From Shinella sp. WSJ-2 (GTDB lineage: Bacteria; Pseudomonadota; Alphaproteobacteria; Rhizobiales; Rhizobiaceae): a DNA stretch of 64,000 bases. Position numbers and translations under genes: made by a program. Below the pieces are notes generated by a model that ran no database searches, was not told the origin of the DNA, and was given only the letters and a program-made list of their open reading frames with translations. Numbering within the stretch: position 1 is the stretch's first letter; each line of letters begins with the position of its first letter. This document shows, piece by piece, positions 50,040-58,740 of the stretch. The stretch covers positions 1 to 64,000 of the forward strand of contig NZ_QWBU01000002.1 in assembly GCF_003432075.1 (NCBI RefSeq), in the 5' to 3' direction.

Positions 50040-50117
50040 GGTGTTCTCCTCCTGCGCACGGGGCTGCCTCCATTGCCTGCCGCCATGCCGTCTGTACCCA
50101 CAGCTAAGGCATCATTC

Positions 50118-50148
50118 TGTCAAATGTCAACGGCCTTGACATTTGATG
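50118..50148. promoter_or_regulatory. Paired operator in the mtnK/ABC transporter gap
   Basis: TGTCAAATGTCA (50118-50129) and TGACATTTGATG (50137-50148), starting 19 bases apart and forming a perfect 11-bp inverted repeat (TCAAATGTCAA/TTGACATTTGA, 50120-50146). The same two-box layout with 19-base spacing lies upstream of the SorC-type regulator (57056-57086). It is a candidate SorC operator for both divergent operons. Confidence 0.65.
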
Positions 50149-50185
50149 AGAGCCTATCCTAACGTGGCGTCATTGGGAGGATGGA

Positions 50186-51700
50186 ATGAGCGAACAGGCA
50201 GTGTTTCGCATTGAGGGCGTGCGCAAATCCTTTGGCCCGGTACCGGTGCTTCAGGGTGTGGACCTCGACCTCAAGGCAGGCGCAGTGACGGTTTTGATGG
50301 GCGCCAACGGCGCCGGCAAATCCACACTCGTGCGCATCCTTTCGGGCGTCTACACAAAGGACGCCGGCACAATCACGCTGGCGGGTACGCCCTTCGAGCC
50401 GACAACGCCGGCTGAGGCGATCCGCGCCGGCGTCGTCACCGTGCACCAGAACATCAATGACGGCGTCGTCGCCGACCTCGATGTCGCGACCAATCTGACG
50501 CTCGACCGGCTGAACGGGCGCGGTGCGCGGCTGTTCTTCAATCCGCGCCGGGTACGCCGCGAGGCTGCCGTCGTCGCCTCCCGCATGGGCCTGTCGATCG
50601 ATCTCACCGCCAATATCAACGACCTGACGCTGGCCGACCGCCAGATGGTGGCGATCGCGCGCGCCATGGCGCATGAGCCGAAGGTGCTGATCCTCGACGA
50701 GCCGACCTCGTCGCTGTCGAGCGCGGAGGCCGACCGTCTGTTCGATCTCGTCGACCGCCTGAAGGCGCGCGGCGTCGCCATTCTCTATATCTCGCACCGC
50801 ATGTCGGATATCCGCCGGCTTGCCGACAGCATCCTTGCTTTGCGCGATGGCCGCATCACCGGCCGTTTCGAGGGGCCGGAACTCGACTATGAAGGCGCGG
50901 TCAATGCCATGCTCGGCCGCAAGGTCTCGGCCGGTGCCGTCGCGGTGCGCGAGGCGGGCCGGCCCGTCTTCAGCGTGCGCGGGCTGAAACTCTCCGAACA
51001 GACGCGGCCCTTCGATTTCGATCTCGGCGATGGCGAGATCGTCGCCGTGACCGGCCTTGTCGGCGTCGGCAAGACGGCGCTTGCCGAAACGCTGTTTGGC
51101 GCCCGCGCGCCTGCGGCCGGCGAGATGACGCTGGACGGCAAGCGCTATGCGCCGAAGACGACGGGGCAGGCGATTGCACAGGGCGTCTTCCTCGTCGCCA
51201 AGGACCGCGCGATTAGCGGCATCGTGCCGGACTTCAATATCTACGAGAATATCAGCCTGCCGTTCCTGCGCCGTCTCTCGTCCGTCGGCATTGCCAGCCG
51301 CCGTGCTGAAAAGACCAAGGCCCGCCAGCAGATCTCGTCGCTCGGCGTCGTCTGCCGCAGCGAGCGCGACGAGATGCAGACGCTGTCGGGCGGCAACCAG
51401 CAGAAGGTCATGGTCGGCCGTTGGCTGTCTGAACCGTCGCGCCTGCTCATCCTCGACGAACCGTTCCAGGGCGTCGACATCGCCGCCCGCCGCGATATCG
51501 GCGAGAAGCTGCGCGCGTCCGCTGCCGGGCGCACCACCATTCTCTTCCTGACGGAACTCGACGAGGCCTTCGAGGTCGCTGACCGCATCCTGGTGATGTC
51601 GGAGCAGACCATCGTCGGCGAGCACCGCAATGCCGATATCGATGTCGAGCGGCTGCTCTCCGAGATCGCCGGGCAATTCTATCAACAGGTCAGTGCATGA
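50186..51700 (+). CDS. Sugar ABC transporter ATP-binding protein (RbsA-like)
   Basis: A 504-residue double ABC ATPase of the ribose/xylose type. The first half has Walker A GANGAGKST and the aspartate-glutamate box VLILDEPTSSL; the second has GLVGVGKTAL, the signature LSGGNQQKVMVGRWL and LLILDEPFQGVD. It energises import of a monosaccharide through the permease that follows (4-base overlap). Gene context with mtnK/mtnA suggests methylthioribose or 5-deoxyribose as cargo, which is inference. Confidence 0.92.
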   Translation: MSEQAVFRIEGVRKSFGPVPVLQGVDLDLKAGAVTVLMGANGAGKSTLVRILSGVYTKDAGTITLAGTPFEPTTPAEAIRAGVVTVHQNINDGVVADLDVATNLTLDRLNGRGARLFFNPRRVRREAAVVASRMGLSIDLTANINDLTLADRQMVAIARAMAHEPKVLILDEPTSSLSSAEADRLFDLVDRLKARGVAILYISHRMSDIRRLADSILALRDGRITGRFEGPELDYEGAVNAMLGRKVSAGAVAVREAGRPVFSVRGLKLSEQTRPFDFDLGDGEIVAVTGLVGVGKTALAETLFGARAPAAGEMTLDGKRYAPKTTGQAIAQGVFLVAKDRAISGIVPDFNIYENISLPFLRRLSSVGIASRRAEKTKARQQISSLGVVCRSERDEMQTLSGGNQQKVMVGRWLSEPSRLLILDEPFQGVDIAARRDIGEKLRASAAGRTTILFLTELDEAFEVADRILVMSEQTIVGEHRNADIDVERLLSEIAGQFYQQVSA

Positions 51701-52758
51701 TGACGAGCGAACAGAGCAACTCCGCCGCAAACGCAGCCACGGGCACCGTTCCGCCGGCCGTCTTCAACATCCGGGAAACCGCGATCAAATACGGCTTCCT
51801 CGTGCTGCTCGCCGGCATGGTGCTCTATTTCTCGGCGGTGACGGGCGGCTTCGCCTCGCCGCAGAGCGCCGTGTTCATCCTGCAGTCCGTGTCGATCACC
51901 GGCATTCTGGCGCTCGGCGTCACGGCGACGCTCGTCGTCGGCGGTTTCGACCTTTCCATCGGCTCCGTCGCCACCACGGCCATGATGGCCTCGTCCTATG
52001 TCATGGTGGTGATGGGCGGTGACGCGCTGACGGCGACGCTCGTCTGCCTCGCTGTTGGCGTGCTGGTCGGCCTGATCAACGGCATCATCATCGTCTATAT
52101 GCGCGTGCCGGATCTGCTCGCCACGCTCGGCATGATGTTCCTGCTGCTCGGCCTCCAGCGCATCCCGACCGAGGGGCGTTCGATTGCGACGGGCATGACG
52201 CTGCCCGATGGTTCGACGGCAACCGGCGCCTTCAGCCCGGCCTTCCTGGCACTTGGCCGCCACCGTTTCGATCTGATCCTGCCCAATCTCGTGCCGGTCT
52301 CGGTGGTCGTGCTGATCGTGCTCGCCATCGTCATCTGGTTCTTCCTCGAATACACCCGCTTCGGCCGCATGATGTATGCCGTCGGCTCCAACGAGCGCGC
52401 CGCAAGCCTCGCCGGCGCACCGGTCAATGCCTACAAGATCTCGGCCTATGTCATCTCCGGTGTCTTCGCCTCGATCGGCGGTATCCTGCTTGCCGCTCGC
52501 CTTGGGCGCGGCGATATCGCCTCCGGCAACAACCTGCTGCTCGATGCCGTCGCGGCAGCACTCATCGGCTTCGCCGTGCTCGGCGCCGCCAAGCCGAACG
52601 CCTTCGGCACGGCCGTGGGCGCGCTCTTCGTCGGCATCCTCCTGCAGGGCCTGACGATGATGAACGCGCCCTATTACACACAGGATTTCGTCAAGGGCGC
52701 CGTGCTCGTCATCGCCCTGATCTTCACCTTTGCGCTCTCGAAAAGAGGCAAACGCTGA
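51697..52758 (+). CDS. Sugar ABC transporter permease (RbsC-like)
   Basis: A 353-residue permease with about nine or ten helices of the ribose-type family: GVTATLVVGGFDLSIGSVATTAMM, LVGLINGIIIVYMRVPDLLATLGMM, YAVGSNERAASLAG and a C-terminal GKR end. It forms the channel for the ATPase upstream and the binding protein downstream. It overlaps the ATPase gene by four bases. Confidence 0.92.
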   Translation: MMTSEQSNSAANAATGTVPPAVFNIRETAIKYGFLVLLAGMVLYFSAVTGGFASPQSAVFILQSVSITGILALGVTATLVVGGFDLSIGSVATTAMMASSYVMVVMGGDALTATLVCLAVGVLVGLINGIIIVYMRVPDLLATLGMMFLLLGLQRIPTEGRSIATGMTLPDGSTATGAFSPAFLALGRHRFDLILPNLVPVSVVVLIVLAIVIWFFLEYTRFGRMMYAVGSNERAASLAGAPVNAYKISAYVISGVFASIGGILLAARLGRGDIASGNNLLLDAVAAALIGFAVLGAAKPNAFGTAVGALFVGILLQGLTMMNAPYYTQDFVKGAVLVIALIFTFALSKRGKR

Positions 52759-52806
52759 GGGGGAGCCTCGGCGGATAACCAAAGTTCACCAGTGGAGGAG
52801 ACTGAC

Positions 52807-53850
52807 ATGAATTTTACGCGTAGAACCCTGGGTAAGCTGACGCTGGGGCTGATGGCCGCGGCATCGTTTGCCGTGCCGTCCTTTGCGGCTGACATGCCCA
52901 AGCCGTTCGACAAGCCCGACGACGTGAAGATCGCGCTCGTGCGCTATCTCTCGACCGGCGACTTCTTCCAGTCCTACCTCGCCGGCGTGGAAGCGCAGGC
53001 CAAGGCGCTCGGCGTGCAGCTGCAGGTCTTCGACAGCCGTCAGGACGCAGCTCTCCAGGCCGACATGGTCGATCAGGCGATTGCGCTCGGCGTGCAGGGC
53101 ATCATCATCCAGCACGGCCTGACGGAATCCATGAAGGAAGCCGCCCAGCGTGCCGTCGATGCCGGCATCAAGGTCGTCGCCTTCGACGTCAATGTCGAAA
53201 ACGACAAGATCCCGCAGGTCGAGCAGTCCGACCGCGACCTCGCCCGCCTCGCGCTCGAGCAGGCGATCAAGGACAATGGCGAGAGCTTCAAGGCCGGTTA
53301 CGTCTATGTCGCAGGCATTGCGCCGCTTGACCGCCGCGACGAGACCTGGAAGGAATTCAAGAAGAAATATCCCGGTATCAACGAGGCTGCCCAGTTCGGC
53401 ACGATGGACAATCCGATCGCCAATTCGGTCGCCAACCAGGCGCGGTCGGTGATCTCCGCCAACCCCGACATCACCGTGATGTTCGCTCCCTATGACGAAT
53501 TCGCCAAGGGCGTGAAGATCGCCGTCGACGAAGCGGGCCTGTCCTCCAGCGTCAAGATCTACTCGGCCGACATCTCGACCTCCGACATTGCCGCGATGCG
53601 CGAATCCGGTTCGGCCTGGGCCGCGACGGCTGCGACGAACCCGGCCGTAGTCGGTCAGGTCTCGGTGCGCTCGCTTGCCATGCTGCTCGCCGGTGAAGAT
53701 CCGGGCAAGCAGGTCATCGTGCCGCCGACGCTGATCACCCAGAAGGACCTGAACGATCAGGACATCAAGAACATGGAAGAGCTCGGCACGAAGCTGCCGC
53801 AGTTCGCCCATGCCGATGTCGCCATGCCCGCATGGATGCCGAAGCCCTGA
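52807..53850 (+). CDS. Sugar ABC transporter periplasmic binding protein
   Basis: A 347-residue periplasmic binding protein of the ribose-binding (family 2/PBP1) type. The signal peptide carries a twin-arginine-like TRRTLGK start and is cleaved after PSFA (residue 27). The mature protein shows VRYLSTGDFFQSYLAGVEAQAKALG and DSRQDAALQADMVDQAIALGVQGIII. The ATG at 52807 follows GGAGGAG; an upstream GTG is less likely. It is followed by a strong terminator. Its ligand pocket probably sets which 5-modified ribose enters the pathway. Confidence 0.9.
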   Translation: MNFTRRTLGKLTLGLMAAASFAVPSFAADMPKPFDKPDDVKIALVRYLSTGDFFQSYLAGVEAQAKALGVQLQVFDSRQDAALQADMVDQAIALGVQGIIIQHGLTESMKEAAQRAVDAGIKVVAFDVNVENDKIPQVEQSDRDLARLALEQAIKDNGESFKAGYVYVAGIAPLDRRDETWKEFKKKYPGINEAAQFGTMDNPIANSVANQARSVISANPDITVMFAPYDEFAKGVKIAVDEAGLSSSVKIYSADISTSDIAAMRESGSAWAATAATNPAVVGQVSVRSLAMLLAGEDPGKQVIVPPTLITQKDLNDQDIKNMEELGTKLPQFAHADVAMPAWMPKP

Positions 53851-53872
53851 TTTCGACAGGATGGAATGAAGA

Positions 53873-53900
53873 AGGGGCGGTCCATCGGGCCGCCCCTTTT
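53873..53900 (+). terminator. Terminator of the sugar ABC operon
   Basis: AGGGGCGG and CCGCCCCT (8-bp stem, 53873-53880 with 53890-53897) ending in TTTT, 23 bases below the binding-protein stop. Confidence 0.8.
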
Positions 53901-53922
53901 GCATGTCCGGTCAAGACGAAAA

Positions 53923-53942
53923 CGGGGCAGTTGCCTGCCCCG
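53923..53942 (-). terminator. Terminator of the aldolase/dehydrogenase operon
   Basis: CGGGGCAG and CTGCCCCG with a 4-nt loop; read on the minus strand it is followed by TTTT. It lies 10 bases below the stop of the fused aldolase gene. Confidence 0.78.
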
Positions 53943-53951
53943 ATCCGGAAA

Positions 53952-56006
53952 TCAGCGCATCGCCGCTGCGATATTGCCGCCGTCGACGGTGGTGACGTCG
54001 GCGGTGGTGCGGTCGGCGAGGGCGTGGTGCACGAAGGCGCGGGCGACGTCTTCGGCAGTCACTTCAAGGCCAAGCAGGTTGCCGCCCATGTAGTCCTTGA
54101 CGGAGAGGCCGCGGGCGGCGGCGCGGTTGGCGATCATCTCGTCGTTGAGCAGGCCGGAGCGGATGCGGTCGGCATTGACGGCGTTGACGCGAATATTGTC
54201 GGCGCCGTGCTCCAGCGCGTATTGCCGCGACAGGAAGAGCGTCGCGGCCTTCGGCAGGCCATAGGCGCCGAATTTCGCGCCGGGATTGACCGCCTGCTTG
54301 GAGGCGTTGAACAGCAGCACGCCGCCGGTCTTCTGCGCCTTCATGATACGCACGGCATTCTGCGCCACTGTCTGATGGGCGAAGAAGTTCAGCTCGAAGC
54401 TCTTGCGCAGCAGCGCGTCGTCCATCGTGGCGATCGGGCTTTCCCAGGCGGCACCCGCATTGGAAACCACGATATCGACACCGCCAAAGGTAGCGATCGC
54501 CTTGTCGAAGGCGGTGCGGACGGAGACGGGATCTGTGATATCGCAGGCGATTCCGATGGAATTGTTGCCGGCCGCGTTGGCGACCGCCGCCGCCTTCTCG
54601 CCATCGAGATCGAGTGCTACTACATGGGCGCCCTCGGCGGCAAAGGCCTTGACGACGGCCGCGCCGATGGCGCCGGCCCCGCCGGTGACGATGGCGACCT
54701 GGCCGGTGAAGGGCTTCGGCTTGGCGCCGGCGAGCTTCGCCTGTTCCAGCGACCAATATTCGAGGTCGAAGAGATCGGGCCGGCTGACCGGCTCGAAGCG
54801 GCCGACGGATTCGGCATCGCGCGCCGCCTCGATCCACATCTCGCCGACATCGACGGCGATGGTTGCATCCTTGAAGGTCCGGCCGTGGCCGAACATGCCG
54901 AGGCCCGGCACCAGCGTCAGGCGCGGCATGGGATCGAGCATGATGCGCTTGACGTCGTCGCGGGCGTCGTTGCTGCTGAAATATTCGGTGTAGTCGTCGG
55001 CGAAGGCGGCGACGTGCTGGTCGATGACGGCGCGGTAGCCGTCAAGATCGTCGCTTGCCGGTGGCGGCAACACCATTGGGCCGGTCTTGATGCGGATGGA
55101 AAGGTCGGGCGTCGAGACGCCGCGCGCCGCCATGTCCCGGACTTCGGCGGCGTTGACGAAGTCGAGGATTGCCGGCGAGGCGCGGAAGACGCTGACCATG
55201 CGCTCATAGCGGCCCTCGCCCTTGTCGACTGCGACGGCGCCGCGCAGCATCGGGGCAATATCGGCGGGGCTTGCGAGCTTTGAGGGCAGAGCGGCTGGCG
55301 TGAATGGGTTGCGGCCGCTTTTCCTGACGTAATCCTCGGCGATCGTGACGTAGTGGATCATCCGGTCATAGGCTTCCTTGGCGGTGTCGCCGAAGGTGAA
55401 GATGCCGTGTTTGTCGAGGATCAGGCCCTCGACCGTCGGGTCCTGCTCGAACACTTCGGCAGCGGCCTTGGCGAGCGCGAAGCCGGGCATGATATAGGGC
55501 ACGAAACCCATCTTCGTGCCGAACAGTTCGGCGCTCATCTCGCGGCTCTTCGCCTGGTCGGCGATCGCAAGAATGGCAGTCGAGTGGGTGTGGTCGACGA
55601 ATTTGTGCGGCAGGAAGGCGTGCAGCAGCGCTTCAACAGAGGGGTTCGGGGATGCGGGATCGACAAGATTGGCGCGCAGCAGCGTTACCATGTCCTCGTC
55701 CGAGAGTTTGTCGAGCTTGCGGCTTTTCAGCAGTGCGCTGATCTTCACGGCAGGCAGGCCCGGCGGCTCGATTACGCCCATGTCCCAGCCGCTGCCCTTG
55801 ACGCAGAGCACGGCATGGGTGTCGCCGACGAGATCCGTCACTTCGGTTTTCACGGAGGTGTTGCCGCCGCCATGCAGCACGAGCCGTGGCTCGCCGCCGA
55901 GCAGGCGGGTCGTATAGGTGCGCAGCGCCAGATCGCGGTTGACGCCCTTTGCGGTATAGTTCGCGACGACCTTTTCCGCTTCGTCGTCGCGCCAGAGATT
56001 TTCCAT
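53952..56006 (-). CDS. Fused class II aldolase / short-chain dehydrogenase
   Basis: A 684-residue fusion. Residues about 1-400 form a class II (RhaD/AraD-type, zinc) aldolase: LVLHGGGNTSVK, metal histidines in FVDHTHSTAIL and LILDKHGIFTFGD. Residues about 425-684 form an SDR: AIVTGGAGAIGAAVVKAF, VSNAGAAWESP and the catalytic Tyr-Lys in AYGLPKAATLF. In rhizobial rhamnose use a similar fusion splits rhamnulose-1-phosphate and oxidises lactaldehyde. No rhamnose isomerase or kinase is present here, so I infer cleavage of the MtnA product to dihydroxyacetone phosphate and an aldehyde that the SDR converts. The ATG at 56006 follows GGGAGG. Confidence 0.88.
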   Translation of the reverse strand: MENLWRDDEAEKVVANYTAKGVNRDLALRTYTTRLLGGEPRLVLHGGGNTSVKTEVTDLVGDTHAVLCVKGSGWDMGVIEPPGLPAVKISALLKSRKLDKLSDEDMVTLLRANLVDPASPNPSVEALLHAFLPHKFVDHTHSTAILAIADQAKSREMSAELFGTKMGFVPYIMPGFALAKAAAEVFEQDPTVEGLILDKHGIFTFGDTAKEAYDRMIHYVTIAEDYVRKSGRNPFTPAALPSKLASPADIAPMLRGAVAVDKGEGRYERMVSVFRASPAILDFVNAAEVRDMAARGVSTPDLSIRIKTGPMVLPPPASDDLDGYRAVIDQHVAAFADDYTEYFSSNDARDDVKRIMLDPMPRLTLVPGLGMFGHGRTFKDATIAVDVGEMWIEAARDAESVGRFEPVSRPDLFDLEYWSLEQAKLAGAKPKPFTGQVAIVTGGAGAIGAAVVKAFAAEGAHVVALDLDGEKAAAVANAAGNNSIGIACDITDPVSVRTAFDKAIATFGGVDIVVSNAGAAWESPIATMDDALLRKSFELNFFAHQTVAQNAVRIMKAQKTGGVLLFNASKQAVNPGAKFGAYGLPKAATLFLSRQYALEHGADNIRVNAVNADRIRSGLLNDEMIANRAAARGLSVKDYMGGNLLGLEVTAEDVARAFVHHALADRTTADVTTVDGGNIAAAMR

Positions 56007-56066
56007 TGTGTCAGCCTCCCGATAAACCGGCCCGGCCGGCATCGGCGGACCCCAAACAGTCTTGGC

Positions 56067-57032
56067 TCAAGCTTTGCTCGAGCCGCCCTTTTCCCAACGC
56101 TCCAGAATGCGTCGCGCCATCGACGTGGTAACCACGAGATGCGAGACGAAGCCACCCTTCAGTGCCGCCATCAGCGGCTCGAACTTGTTGTCTTCCTGCA
56201 CGACGAGCATGCGCTTCTCGATCGCCCGGATAGAATCGAGATCGGCGGAAATGCAGCGCCGGTTGTGATTGCAGTCCATCCACTGGCCGTCGTGATCGAT
56301 CAGCTGGCCGGCGATGACGCCGGCCGCACCCTTTTCGCCCATGGCATGCATGTCGGCGGCCGAGAGTGCGCCGCATTTGACAAGGTGGCTGTCATCCTCG
56401 ATGCCGCCGACGGAATAGAGCGCGAGGTTGCAATCCGAGATCGTTGCAAGCTGCTCGCGGATGACGGGTTCGCCGCGCAGTTCCTCGGCGAGGCGCTCGG
56501 AGGAGAGCACGAGCGGTGCATAGAAATTGATGCCCTCGGCATTCAGCCGCCGAGCGATTTCCGTGGTGCATTGGTCGGGGCGGTAGGAATAGGGCGCGCC
56601 GAGATTGCCGCAGAGCTGCACGACGGTGACGCCGCGCAGATCGGCGAAGGGCATGACGTCGGCGATGTGATAGACCGTGCGGCCCCAGGCCACGCCGATC
56701 CGGTCGCCCTTGTTGATCAACTCGAGAAAGACTGAAGCCGCGACGACGGGCATTTCCGCCGCCGGGTCCATCGCCTGCCGGTCTTCCGGCACAAGCCAGG
56801 CCGTGGTCAGCCCCGTCGCGTCCTCCAGCTCGCGGGCCAGCACGTCGTCGGAAAACAGTTCCGAAGAAGTCGAGATCGTGACGATGCCCATCTCGCGCGC
56901 CTTGCGCAGATACATCGCGATCGAGGCGCGGGAGATACCGAGCCGCTGCGCGACCTCGTCTTGTCGCAGGCCATGCGTGTAGTAGAGCCAGGCGGCCTTG
57001 TGAATGATCTGGTCGTTCGGACGGACAGGCAT
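56067..57032 (-). CDS. SorC-family sugar-responsive regulator
   Basis: A 321-residue SorC-type regulator. The N-terminal helix-turn-helix is LRQDEVAQRLGISRASIAMYLRKARE, followed by the phosphosugar-binding domain (VVQLCGNLGAPYSYRPDQCTTEIARRL, YSVGGIEDDSHLVKCGAL). It lies 60 bases upstream of the fused aldolase gene in the same direction, so they form one unit. The ATG at 57032 is preferred; earlier in-frame starts overlap the operator boxes at 57056-57086. A phosphorylated pathway intermediate is the likely inducer. Confidence 0.88.
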   Translation of the reverse strand: MPVRPNDQIIHKAAWLYYTHGLRQDEVAQRLGISRASIAMYLRKAREMGIVTISTSSELFSDDVLARELEDATGLTTAWLVPEDRQAMDPAAEMPVVAASVFLELINKGDRIGVAWGRTVYHIADVMPFADLRGVTVVQLCGNLGAPYSYRPDQCTTEIARRLNAEGINFYAPLVLSSERLAEELRGEPVIREQLATISDCNLALYSVGGIEDDSHLVKCGALSAADMHAMGEKGAAGVIAGQLIDHDGQWMDCNHNRRCISADLDSIRAIEKRMLVVQEDNKFEPLMAALKGGFVSHLVVTTSMARRILERWEKGGSSKA

Positions 57033-57055
57033 TGCGGCTCTTTCGTTTGGTGTTC

Positions 57056-57086
57056 TGACATTAGTCATTAGCGCTGACAAAAGTCA
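57056..57086. promoter_or_regulatory. Paired operator upstream of the SorC regulator
   Basis: TGACATTAGTCA (57056-57067) and TGACAAAAGTCA (57075-57086): two perfect TGAC-N4-GTCA palindromes starting 19 bases apart, matching the layout at 50118-50148. Confidence 0.65.
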
Positions 57087-57270
57087 ACGCGCGCATTTTA
57101 TAAGGCTATCAGATTGATAAGCGTTTGCGGATATTCGCCAAGGCTCATCTCGACCGTCCCATCCCGCGCGCTCCGTCCGGAACGGCGTCCGTCGAATATC
57201 CCCGCTGATTTTCCCCGCTTTGCCGAAGCGCCCTAAAATCGTGCGAACGCAAACTGGAAACCGGACGATC

Positions 57271-58671
57271 ATGGACGCCACCGAAAATCTTGCCCTGCCC
57301 TACATTCTGCCCTCCCAGTCGCAGAAACATGTCACCCACAACGAGGCTATCAAGGCGCTGGACGCGGTCGTGCAGCTTGCCATGACGAGCCGGAGCGTCG
57401 CCACGCCACCGCCATCGCCTGCCGCGGGTGTCCGCTACATCGTGCCGGCGGGGGCGACGGGCGCATGGGCGGGCCGCGAAAAGCATGTCGCTGCCTGGCA
57501 GGATGGTGCCTGGGTGTTCTATATGCCGCGCATCGGCTGGCTTGCCCATGTCGTGGATGAAGGCGCTCTTCTTACCTTCGGCTCCAGCGACTGGGCGCTG
57601 TCGGCCTTTAACGTCGCCCTGCCGGACAGGCTCGGCCTCAATGCGACCGCGGCGGCACCAAACCGGCTCGCGCTCGCAGGCGACGCCTCGCTGTTCACCC
57701 ATGAGGGCGCGGGGCACCAGCTCAAGATCAACAAGGCGGCAGCCACGGACACCGCATCCATTCTCTTCCAGACAGCGTTTTCGGGCAGGGCTGAGATCGG
57801 TACGACTGGAAGCGACGATTTCCGCCTCAAGGTGAGCGCGAACGGCTCCACCTTTGTCGATGCCGTCACCGTCGACCGCAACTCCGGGCGTGTTTCCTTC
57901 CCCGCCGGTGCGACGGGCCTGCGCATCCAGCTCACCGCGGCACGCACCTATTTTGTCGCGACGACGGGCAGCGACAGTAATACCGGCCTCAGCGCGGGCG
58001 CCGCCTTTGCGACCCTGCAGAAGGCTATCGACGAGGCGCACAAGCTGGATTGCGCGAGTTTCGACGTGACGATCCAGCTGGCGAACGGCACCTATGCCGC
58101 CGGCGCCACCGTCGCCCGGCCGCTCATGGGCGGCGGCACGCTGATCATCAAGGGCAACGAGACGACGCCGGCTTCCGTCGTCCTGAGTTCGGGCCTGAGC
58201 TTTCGCAACGGCGCGCAGGTGCGCGTCGCCGGCCTGCGCTTCGTCATTGCCACGGATCTCATCCACGCGCTCTCCGTGGGCAACGGCGTCTATCTGCGCA
58301 CCGGTAAACTCGAATTCGGCGCGGTTGGCGCCAATGCGGATCATATCTTCGCGGACAATCCCTGCCATATCGCCATCGAGGAGGATTATACGATCTCCGG
58401 CGGCGGGCGACGGCACATGAATATCGGCATGGGCTATGTGGTCGGGGCAAACCGCACGATCACGCTGACGGGCACGCCCGCCTTCACGCATTTCCTTGCG
58501 GCGGCCAATTGCGCTTCGATCGCGCTGTCGAACCTGACAATCTCGGGTGCGGCGACGGGTAGCCGTTATATCGCCGAGACGAACGGCGTCATCAACACCT
58601 ATGGCAAGGCGACGACTTATCTTCCCGGCTCCACCGTCGGCACCAATCCGACGGGCGGCATCTACGCCTGA
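57271..58671 (+). CDS. Orphan DUF2793 / beta-helix tail-fibre-like protein
   Basis: A 466-residue protein. Residues about 1-120 are a DUF2793 domain (NLALPYILPSQSQKHVTHNEAIKALD, then EKHVAAWQDGAWVFYMPRIGW), a module seen in phage and gene-transfer-agent tail proteins. The C-terminal part (from TYFVATTGSDSNTGLSAGAAFATLQKA) looks like a right-handed beta-helix as in pectate lyases and tailspikes. No other phage gene is near. It could be a surface or adhesion protein descended from a tail fibre. The ATG at 57271 is chosen over an earlier in-frame ATG because it gives the family N terminus. Confidence 0.75.
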   Translation: MDATENLALPYILPSQSQKHVTHNEAIKALDAVVQLAMTSRSVATPPPSPAAGVRYIVPAGATGAWAGREKHVAAWQDGAWVFYMPRIGWLAHVVDEGALLTFGSSDWALSAFNVALPDRLGLNATAAAPNRLALAGDASLFTHEGAGHQLKINKAAATDTASILFQTAFSGRAEIGTTGSDDFRLKVSANGSTFVDAVTVDRNSGRVSFPAGATGLRIQLTAARTYFVATTGSDSNTGLSAGAAFATLQKAIDEAHKLDCASFDVTIQLANGTYAAGATVARPLMGGGTLIIKGNETTPASVVLSSGLSFRNGAQVRVAGLRFVIATDLIHALSVGNGVYLRTGKLEFGAVGANADHIFADNPCHIAIEEDYTISGGGRRHMNIGMGYVVGANRTITLTGTPAFTHFLAAANCASIALSNLTISGAATGSRYIAETNGVINTYGKATTYLPGSTVGTNPTGGIYA

Positions 58672-58740
58672 AGAAAGCATCGCATGCATTGCCTTCCGGC
58701 GGCCCTTGCATCGGGGCCGCCGGACTGGTTATGAAATGGC

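Noticed and set aside
53952-56006. Rhamnose catabolic operon
   Set aside because: The fused aldolase resembles RhaD, but no rhamnose isomerase, rhamnulokinase or rhamnose mutarotase is present; the neighbours are mtn genes.
57271-58671. Prophage or gene-transfer-agent remnant region
   Set aside because: Only one tail-fibre-like gene is present; no integrase, terminase, capsid, lysis or attachment-site signs were seen on either side.
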